This document shows, in pieces, positions 56,651 to 64,000 of a DNA stretch of 64,000 bases. The notes beneath the pieces are model-generated. The model had not been told where the DNA came from. It was given only the letters and a program-made list of their open reading frames with translations, and did no database searches. Position 1 is the stretch's first letter; each line of letters starts with the position of its first letter. Where the stretch lies: assembly GCA_002786065.1 (NCBI GenBank), contig NHNY01000024.1, forward strand, positions 190,030 through 254,029, given 5' to 3'. Origin of the DNA: Microcyclospora pomicola. Its lineage: Eukaryota > Ascomycota > Dothideomycetes > Capnodiales. Both the position numbers and the translations under genes were made by a program.

Positions 56651-57556
56651 TCAACGTTCCGCCAAGATCGATTCTACGTCGTCTTTGAAGGCCTTGGACA
56701 ACGGCCTCACATGTAACTCCAGGTAATCCTGCATCCCAATAGTAAACCTCGAAAGTCGCCTCGATCGCTCTCCTCCCTCGAGATCCTCCAGCTCCTCTAC
56801 ATCGACCCACCACGGGCAGAAAATCTCACGAGGAAAATCAGGCTCACGGGCCGCCTTGATGCTCTCGAGCAGCAAATACCACAACACCGTGGCGTATTCA
56901 TACTCGGCCGACAACGCATCCAGCACCGGCTGTGCCCGTTGCCTCGTCGGCTGGCTAGCCCACAGCTCCAGCAATGCCGGCCAGGGCTTTGCCAGCCGCC
57001 CGTCCTGAAACGACACGTCGACGCCCTTCAGCGCCGAGTGGGAGAGTTCGTAGTACCCCAATGACACGCAGGTCAACCGCGGCGCCGTCGACGGTTCCAG
57101 CGCATCGCGAAACCCGTCGAACAGCTTGGTCTGCGCGTGGTAGTCGACGACGACGCTCTTCAGGCGCGGCATGTCGCGCAGCTCATCGAGGAATCGGATG
57201 CCCGGGTACTTGCAGGAGGGGCATTGGGTCGGATAGTAGAAACATTGTAACGACTCGGCAAAAGAGCTGATGATCAGGTGGCGGATGTGCTGGAGGGGGA
57301 CTGGGCTCTTCTGCGCGGCGTCCAGCTTGTGGCAGAAGTCGCTGCGTGTGACCAGGATGGCGTTCTGGGCGAAGAGGACGTTGATGGTCTCGTCGTAGAG
57401 CGCGCGGTTGGCGCGGAGGATGCTTAAGTCTGAGGGCGCTGGAGGCTGTTGCTGGTATCGAAGGGGCTTGGCGAAGGAGAAGAGTTCGGTCCAGATTTGA
57501 TGACGGAGCTCGACTGGGAGGCGATCGAAGAGGCCGTTTTGGGTCGAGGTAGACAT
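56651..57556 (-). CDS. 2EXR/F-box-like protein
   Basis: A single exon of 301 residues. The start GLFDRLPVELRHQIWTELFSF fits the LPxELRxxIWxxL pattern of fungal 2EXR and F-box-like proteins, followed by ILRANRALYDETINVLFAQNAI, which is typical of the same group. The rest (HIRHLIISSF, MPRLKSVVVDYHA) resembles the leucine-rich-like C-terminal part of such proteins. The paired cysteines in YPTQCPSCKYPG may bind metal. A role in ubiquitin ligase complexes is possible but not shown. It is convergent with SYP1 (270 bp between stops). Confidence 0.8.
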   Translation of the reverse strand: MSTSTQNGLFDRLPVELRHQIWTELFSFAKPLRYQQQPPAPSDLSILRANRALYDETINVLFAQNAILVTRSDFCHKLDAAQKSPVPLQHIRHLIISSFAESLQCFYYPTQCPSCKYPGIRFLDELRDMPRLKSVVVDYHAQTKLFDGFRDALEPSTAPRLTCVSLGYYELSHSALKGVDVSFQDGRLAKPWPALLELWASQPTRQRAQPVLDALSAEYEYATVLWYLLLESIKAAREPDFPREIFCPWWVDVEELEDLEGGERSRRLSRFTIGMQDYLELHVRPLSKAFKDDVESILAER

Positions 57557-58088
57557 TGTTGACCTGAATGGTAGACTTATACCTTTATATCCCTATCGTC
57601 CAAGAGGTGCCGTTTGTTGCTCGTTTCAGTGGCAGGAAGAAGTGTGACTTTACTGTAATCGATCACTTTTGCAGTCTCACAACGTCCCATTGATCGTGAG
57701 GAGTCGTACTCAGTTTGTCCAAGGCTTGAATCATCTCATGTGACGGATTTCGATTTCGATATTAGCCGTGATATCAGTACATGGGCGACATTACGCACTT
57801 ATAGATATATGTGGTGTTGTTGCTCGGGAGACCCTGCACTGCATGCCTTCCCCACCAAGCTCACGTCCAACGTTGCTTGGATCTTAACTCCGCCAAAGCC
57901 AGACTATTCGCTGGTCAGACCTGCAGGGGACAACAGCAACAACAAAGTCTACATACATCCATCCTTCGATCTTGCAAATCTCCGACTATTCATCCACTCG
58001 GCAAACCGCATATTCGAGCCATACTGCTGAGTCCGGATACCAACAGTGCCAGTACAGTGTTCGAGAGCTAGAGGCTAGCCGAGGGGCC
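57557..58088. other. Divergent promoter region
   Basis: 532 bp between the 2EXR-like gene and HYM1, which diverge. No gene is seen. Confidence 0.55.
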
Positions 58089-59380
58089 ATGGCCTTCCTG
58101 TTTGGCCGCAGTCGACAACGCTCGGCGCAAGACCTGGTGCGGGCAACGAAGGAGCTCTTACAGAAGCTGGCGAAGGAAGATGTGCAGCTCCCAAAGGTAC
58201 ATGGACGACTACATGTCGTATGTCTCGCATGAGCCCAACAGCTAATACCTCCGCAAGGTCGAGGAAGATCTGGCGCGCAATCTGAGCCAGATGAAAGTGA
58301 CGCTGCAGGGCACCGCCGAACTCGAGACCAGTCCTGAACAAGTCTTCCAGCTCGTCAACTACATCCTGGCCGAGAGTCTCCTCCCGGATCTCGTGGGCCA
58401 CATTCACCGCTTCCCGTTCGAGGCCCGCAAAGACACCCAGACCATCATCTCGAATGTGTTTCGGTTCAGAAATGTGGGCAGTACGTCGCAAGAGCCGGAT
58501 GCGTTGAAGGAGGTCATCAGACAACAGCCCGAGATCCTCGTTGCGCTGTGCAACGGCTACAGCAGGAGAGAGAGCGCGTCAGCGTGTGGAGGGATCCTTA
58601 AAGAAGCGCTGAAGTGGGATGCCGTGGCAGCGGTGATCCTCTACGATGAGCCCTCCACCAACGGCAAGACGATCGACATCTACAACGACGTCGATGTCTC
58701 GAAGCCGTGCTCGGGCCAGGGTGTGTTCTGGAGCTTCTTCGGGTGGATCGACAAGTCGAGCTTCGAGGTCAGCGCAGACGCCTTTGATTGTTTTCGCTTA
58801 CTGCTTACCAAACACAAACAATTGGTTTCGCAATACCTGGCCACCAACTTTGACCTCTTCTTCCGAAAGTACAACGACGTTTTGATAAAATCAGAGAGCT
58901 ACGTGACGAAGCGACAGTCGATCAAGCTGCTGGGTGAGGTCTTGCTGGATCGACAGTTTTACGAGGTCATGACGCGCTATGTGGACTCGGGGGATAATCT
59001 CAAGCTCGTCATGTGGCAGCTGAAGGATGACCGACGGATGGTGCAGTACGAGGCATTTCATGTCTTCAAGGTGCGTGTTTGGCCTTGATATGGTTAATTC
59101 GGCCTTGAAACTTAACCGCTCGCAGATCTTCGCGGCCAACCCGAACAAATCGCACGAGGTGCAGAAGTTCTTGATCATGAACAAGCAGCGACTACTAAAA
59201 TTTCTGCCCAAGTTTCTGGAGGACCGGACGGATGACGAGCAGTTCAACGACGAGAAACAATGGTTGGTGAAGGCGATCGGCAATCTTCCGGATAGCACCA
59301 GCGCATTACGGCCACCGGAGGCTGCTTCGGCACCGAATGGGAGCACATCAATGCAGGTAAGCAGTACTACAGTGTCGTGA
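58089..59380 (+). CDS. HYM1: MO25-family scaffold of the NDR kinase/morphogenesis pathway
   Basis: Exons 58089-58196, 58258-59070 and 59126-59380 give about 391 residues. The protein is a full MO25/Hym1: MAFLFGRSRQRSAQDLVRAT, then EDLARNLSQMKVTLQGT, QVFQLVNYILAESLLPDLV, FEARKDTQTIISNVFRF, the highly conserved GYSRRESASACGGILKEAL, SFEVSADAFDCFRLLLTKHK, FFRKYNDVLIKSESYVTKRQSIKLLGEVLLDRQFYEVM and VQYEAFHVFKIFAANPNKS. These form armadillo-like helical repeats. In yeast, Hym1 binds Kic1 in the RAM network for polarity and cell separation; in filamentous fungi it works with the COT-1 pathway. A possible GTAAGC donor at 59357 means the last dozen residues may be spliced differently. Confidence 0.95.
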
Positions 59381-60673
59381 TAGCGTTGTGAGGCTTGTGC
59401 AGCGTTTTCGGCATAGCGTTGGCTGGGATTCAGGCGTTTTTGCAGGTGCATTTCTCAGGCGGAGCGATTGTTCACGCTGGATATGGGCAGCACAAAGGAG
59501 TCTGGGGAAGTAGATGGCCATCCTCTACTTCAGCCAGAAGAAGCGATGGGCCGGTTACGAGAGAGTCGAATTCCGCGCATTCTGGCGCGAGCGAAGCGCG
59601 TCTTTTAGTTCGAGCATGTCTATGATCTGCGTACAGACAACTGCGACTGACGCATGGGTATGCATGTATATGTACCTGATCCTGTATGTAAACCGGATCA
59701 ACATATCTGCATATGCCCCGTTTCCGCCGATCGCACGGCACATGGCTCAGGGTCGCGAGAAATTAGCATCGTGAAGTTTATAGCGAGGAAAGGCGTCTGA
59801 GAACCATCTCACAGCTTTCAGACTCGCTCCTAGTCATCATGCTAAGACTGTGTAACAAGCTAAATCTTAGACACTGATGGCTGGCGAAGAGCTCATTATA
59901 CTACATCGCTGAACGAGATGGAGGCGGCATGTACGTGAATTGCGGTCTCGCCCAACGCTGCCACAACGGTAGAGTAGACAGTCAATGAATAGGGGCACGG
60001 TGTGCTTGCCATGACGAGGCTTCGGAGAAAAGTCCGGCTGCTTGGGCGAGGAGGAGTGAATTAGGCATATGGCCACGGGAGAGAAGGGTAACTCAGCTCA
60101 TATTGCACATTGACCCCTGTATTGAATATACTGTGTACCTTATGGATATAGGATCGACATTCTCTGAGTGCGATTCGACGGCGACTATACAAGGCCGAGT
60201 GGAAAGAAAAGGGTAAAGATATCCGCCAATCCACTAGCAACCTAAGGCAGGTTCGTTGTGATTAGGATGTACAAGGTGTAGATACCTCAGAGACTCTATG
60301 GGTTTCGCGTGCTCGAGTCTTATTGTTCATGAACTACTCCTTGTAAGAATGGAGAGATTGTATGCCCAGAATAGGTAGGGTAGTCGGGAGTATTGCAAAA
60401 GCAGTGTTGTGTCCTGTCATGTGCATGTACGTACAGCAAGCAGATTTACGTCGTCGCTTTCTGTCCCGCGACGTCATCTCGCATCCACCTCCAAATCGAT
60501 CTTTCGGCACATGCTTTCGAACCTCTCACGCACTCCCATTGTGGCTCTCGCCAACTCCATGCTCGACCCGCTACACCCTCGCGCAAACCTAAACCTTTCC
60601 CATCGCACGCACTGCTTCGACTCATCCCGACGTCAGGTGCAGGAGGTCAGATGGGCCAGCGCTGGGCTGCGAG
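59381..60673. other. 1.3 kb spacer before the sensor kinase gene
   Basis: No gene supported on either strand. The right end (60480-60640) is rich in CATC/CTC and likely forms the promoter and leader of the gene at 60674. Confidence 0.55.
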
Positions 60674-63600
60674 ATGACATCGACCTTTGGGGCACAACGT
60701 ACCGACCACGACGACGACGACTCGGACGACAACGAGCAGGACCTCTCGCCTCATCAGCAACCCTCGAGCGTGAAAGGCGCTGCGAAAGATTCTCGGGCTC
60801 GTCCCCTTCTTGCTCGTCAGCCGCCGGGACGGCTTCAAGAGATCTCGTCAACCTCACCGAGTAGCGGTGATGATGGCCTCGTGGGGGGCTCGAGTGAATA
60901 TGGGAGCGATGGGGCCGGTGAAAGCGCCGCGCCCACGCCGAAACAGACGGGCAAAAGACCCAGTGTGAGTCAACGGACATCCAGCACCGAGACCGAACGG
61001 CTGGCTCGACTGAGAGATGCGGTCAATGCCAAGCTCATGGCCCAGCAGCGCAAGCGCAGCAGCTACAGCGCTTCGAGTTCTCCCGCCACGGTGCGCGTGT
61101 CACCGATCGCCGAGGAAGGAGCGTCGACCATATCGCCTTCTCTCACGGCCGCTTTCGCCAGTCCTCTGGACGCCGTCCGCCCCCTTTCCACCGTCTCCAC
61201 GGAGTCGAACGAGTCTTCGCACACCGTCCGCGCAAGCGTTCCATCCACTCCGGCAGATACCAGGCCTGTAAGGACGCCGTCTTATCCTTTTCCGATTGTG
61301 CCCGGGAGTACGCGAGTGTGGCAGTCTCCTCTGCATCAGCCGTTTATGGGTCTGTCGCCGACGGTGCTCACTGACCCGTCGCAAACTCGTCAAGATGACC
61401 TGGGTAGGGCCAGTTTTAGTAGTATGATGTCGGGTACGAGTACGCCAATCGGAAACACAAGCCACTTCTTGCCTCCTGCGGGCATGTATCAGGAATCGGA
61501 GGATCCTCGTTTTCCGACGCCGAACCTTTACGACGCTGTTCTACAGCTGAATGCCGAACCAGGAGTCGAACAGTGGTGGAGCACTGTGACGAATCTCATG
61601 CATGATCACTTCAAGGCGGATCGAGTGACACTTGTCGTGCCTCTTGATCCGACCGACATTGAAAATGTACCGTGGGGACAGCGGGCAACGTTCAACATGA
61701 GCGGTCGTGAAGAATTCGTGTCGCGACGAAAGCTCATGGAGCAACAGACCGACGTGGCATCTAGTGCGATGCAGAAAAAGACTCACATACGTGAGACATC
61801 CGTGGACCTCGTCCGCGACGCGCAGATGCGAAAGCTGCACCCGGAGAGGCTGAGGCCCCGTCTTGACTCACGGCATTCTTATGCCGGACATGGCAGAGAA
61901 GCGAAAGAACATCCTATCGAGCCGACAGCACGAGTCAACACAAGACCGCTGGGTCTGCAACGAACAGTAACACTCGGGGCAGGCGTAACTCGTGATGCGG
62001 GGCCTGGCCGAGGCTTTGTGCGTGGGCAGCTATCGTCCACTTCTCCTCGTCTGGCCTCGTCGAGTGATCCGGATTTCAGTAGCATCGCTGGGGGTATCGA
62101 TGCTGGCCCTTATGCCGAAGTGTTCTCCACCCTGCAAGGTCTAGACCACGAGACACACCCGCTGATAGAGCCTGGCGGCGTCAATCGTGTTCTCGAACGT
62201 GGAAGAGTCGTCGCAGTCACCAGAGACTATAATGCAGAAGACGAGACCCCGGATGTCAAGCTTTCGAAAGCTCAAGGGCAATCCGGTGATCACGGCAAAG
62301 TCTCAACTGGCGAGTCGAATACCGGCAAGGAGAAGGGTTTCGGTGCTTATCATGCTTCCACCTTGGAAGCCTCTGCACTTGGGAGTAGAGATTACCAGGA
62401 ATACGAACAACACCCCGTATCCCCTTGGGCTCAGTCTCCTGCCCCCTCGCCAGCAATGCAGTCTGATGAGGAGGACAATCCTTTCTTTGCTGCAGATTCC
62501 TCTCAACAGGTGGAAGACTCGTTCAACCCATCAACAACGCCGAAAGACTACACTGCGTACGGGCAGGTTGAAGCCATCGGCATCGATCGAGCCAGTACAG
62601 TCATCCATATCCCGCTTGTGCATCCAACGCTATCGCCCCCAATGCAGTCACTCAGAATGTATCGTGGCCCCGACCATGGTCCGGGCCTGCCACAAAGAAG
62701 CAATACGATCGATACAGAAAGGAAAGCGCCAATCGCCATTCTTTCGATCCTCAGTCCAAACGTGCCATATCCACATAATCTACTCAATACTCTTAAGCTT
62801 CTTGCTCCACATCTAGCGACGTCATTCGCGACAACGCAACAGTTCGCGTCTGCTCAACAGCGAGCACTTCCACACCACCCACATTCGGATGCACAGGGAT
62901 ATCCTCTTTGGTCTGGACCGACGATCACCGGCAGGACTTCCCTTGCCAACATCATGCATGCAGAGCCGCAATATGCACCCGGCTCCGCCACTGGCAGTGT
63001 TACAAGCCCGTCGGAATACTCCGGTCCTTCGGTCAATTCGCCATCTGGCTCCATTGTCGGCACACCAGGCTGGGACCCGGCTGCGCATGGCTGGACCGCG
63101 AGTCGGTCGGCGGCTGCGACACCTTATTCCGGCAGCGAGATGGTTGAGAACTACTTCGACGCACATCGGCGGTCCGCCCAAAGACGTGGCAGTGGGTCCA
63201 GTGCTCATCCCCTCAACGTCAACACGCCGGTAAAGCCCTCGAAGCATGCGCCAAGCTCTGATAGCGGATCGAGTGGGACAAAGTCGTCGTCGCAAGGGAG
63301 TGATGAGCAGAAGGATCGACAAAGCGAGCAGAGATTGAAATTGAGGAACACGAGTATGGACGACTCTGCCTCCAAGGAATTCAGCCAATCTCCAGACTCG
63401 CCGAAGCGCTCGACCGCCGGTGGTCTACCTTCCACTGCAGCTGGTGGGATTGCAAAAAGGCATACTCTGCTGCACTCCTATGGAGCAAATATCACCTCCA
63501 CGCTTGGAGCAGAATCATCGACTCCCGGTGCCGGCGAGAGTCAGTATGCTGAAGACATGCCACCTCCTTCGGAGCGACTGTTGCGAACTATCATCGATTC

Positions 63601-64000
63601 TGTTCCCGTACAGATTTTCACTGCCGCTCCGAACTCTGGCCAGCTGTCATGGGTGAACTCGAAGTATCTGATATACAGAGGACAAGACACTCGTCAAGTT
63701 CTACAGGAGCCTTGGGATGCGATCCACTCAGATGAGCGAGCAGATTTTCTGGGCGCATGGAATCGTTCGCTACGCACCGCGCAGCAACTTCAACAGAAGG
63801 TTCGGCTGAAAAGATTTGACGGGGCCTTTCGCTGGTTCTACGTTCGCGCTGCACCGCTCAAGGACCGCCGACAGAAGATTGTGCATTGGATCGGGACCAT
63901 GATGGACTTCCACGAGCAGCACCTTGCTGAATCGACCGCAGCCCGCCAACTTGAGACCGAAGCATCGGAAGCCAAGTACAGGGCTCTGGCAAACTCGAGC
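60674..64000 (+). CDS. PAS-domain sensor protein, probably hybrid histidine kinase (N-terminal part, runs off the window)
   Basis: An ATG at 60674 (MTSTFGAQRTDHDDDD) opens a frame of 1109 codons with no stop before the window's last base. The first 260 residues are disordered, Ser/Pro-rich. A folded block follows (about 275-360) with FPTPNLYDAVLQLNAEPGVE and HDHFKADRVTLVVP, which resembles a GAF-like sensor domain. A long Ser/Pro linker region is next, then a PAS domain with PAC part (about 965-1085): LLRTIIDSVPVQIFTAAPNS, LSWVNSKYL, VRLKRFDGAFRWFYVRAAPL and VHWIGTMMDFHEQ. It ends in a coiled coil leading to EAKYRALANSS, the usual lead-in to a second PAS or to the kinase core. HisKA, HATPase and REC domains would lie beyond the window, so the kinase call is inferred. 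Confidence 0.85.
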   Translation, partial: MTSTFGAQRTDHDDDDSDDNEQDLSPHQQPSSVKGAAKDSRARPLLARQPPGRLQEISSTSPSSGDDGLVGGSSEYGSDGAGESAAPTPKQTGKRPSVSQRTSSTETERLARLRDAVNAKLMAQQRKRSSYSASSSPATVRVSPIAEEGASTISPSLTAAFASPLDAVRPLSTVSTESNESSHTVRASVPSTPADTRPVRTPSYPFPIVPGSTRVWQSPLHQPFMGLSPTVLTDPSQTRQDDLGRASFSSMMSGTSTPIGNTSHFLPPAGMYQESEDPRFPTPNLYDAVLQLNAEPGVEQWWSTVTNLMHDHFKADRVTLVVPLDPTDIENVPWGQRATFNMSGREEFVSRRKLMEQQTDVASSAMQKKTHIRETSVDLVRDAQMRKLHPERLRPRLDSRHSYAGHGREAKEHPIEPTARVNTRPLGLQRTVTLGAGVTRDAGPGRGFVRGQLSSTSPRLASSSDPDFSSIAGGIDAGPYAEVFSTLQGLDHETHPLIEPGGVNRVLERGRVVAVTRDYNAEDETPDVKLSKAQGQSGDHGKVSTGESNTGKEKGFGAYHASTLEASALGSRDYQEYEQHPVSPWAQSPAPSPAMQSDEEDNPFFAADSSQQVEDSFNPSTTPKDYTAYGQVEAIGIDRASTVIHIPLVHPTLSPPMQSLRMYRGPDHGPGLPQRSNTIDTERKAPIAILSILSPNVPYPHNLLNTLKLLAPHLATSFATTQQFASAQQRALPHHPHSDAQGYPLWSGPTITGRTSLANIMHAEPQYAPGSATGSVTSPSEYSGPSVNSPSGSIVGTPGWDPAAHGWTASRSAAATPYSGSEMVENYFDAHRRSAQRRGSGSSAHPLNVNTPVKPSKHAPSSDSGSSGTKSSSQGSDEQKDRQSEQRLKLRNTSMDDSASKEFSQSPDSPKRSTAGGLPSTAAGGIAKRHTLLHSYGANITSTLGAESSTPGAGESQYAEDMPPPSERLLRTIIDSVPVQIFTAAPNSGQLSWVNSKYLIYRGQDTRQVLQEPWDAIHSDERADFLGAWNRSLRTAQQLQQKVRLKRFDGAFRWFYVRAAPLKDRRQKIVHWIGTMMDFHEQHLAESTAARQLETEASEAKYRALANSS

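Overview
This window is nuclear DNA of a filamentous ascomycete, most likely a Dothideomycete, although the species cannot be named from the sequence. Genes carry short GT...AG introns (about 50-90 nt), they sit on both strands with spacers of 0.1-2.7 kb, and the gene content is fungal: a FREQUENCY clock protein, a Bli-3-like protein, a Zn2Cys6 factor and a fungal-type adenylate cyclase. I support 22 protein genes, one of them running off the right edge, plus one doubtful small ORF. I found no tRNA, rRNA, CRISPR array, transposon or viral relic.

Left part (1-20.5 kb): a secreted GH71/99-like glycosidase; a copper amine oxidase ending in the peroxisomal signal SKL; a large Arg-rich protein of the DUF3824 type; a bli-3 homologue (FMN split barrel); prohibitin-2; an L-type lectin cargo receptor; diphthine synthase DPH5; SAGA subunit SPT3; and tri-snRNP factor PRP6.

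Middle (21-44.4 kb): a four-exon adenylate cyclase of about 2054 residues (RA, LRR, PP2C-like and cyclase domains); ALG1; an MSC2-type zinc transporter with His-rich loops; a conserved protein of unknown function; a small CYSTM-type protein; the circadian clock gene frq, with light-element-like motifs and an overlapping upstream ORF in its leader; and a Zn2Cys6 transcription factor. A 2.7 kb gene-poor stretch follows, with a GACAGT hexanucleotide array and telomere-like CCCTAA pieces.

Right part (47-64 kb): a divergent pair of a Baeyer-Villiger-type flavin monooxygenase and an alpha/beta hydrolase, which together could oxidise a ketone to an ester and cleave it; a divergent HEM4/ERV1 pair; the endocytic muniscin SYP1; a 2EXR/F-box-like protein; the MO25/HYM1 morphogenesis scaffold; and the first 1109 codons of a PAS-domain sensor protein, probably a histidine kinase, cut by the window end.

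Most genes are single-copy housekeeping genes. The parts most worth a second look are the frq locus and its leader, the frq/bli-3/adenylate cyclase linkage, the monooxygenase-esterase pair, and the incomplete sensor kinase at the right edge. I see no clearly novel defence or mobile system. Exon boundaries come from reading splice signals and reading frame, not from transcripts.
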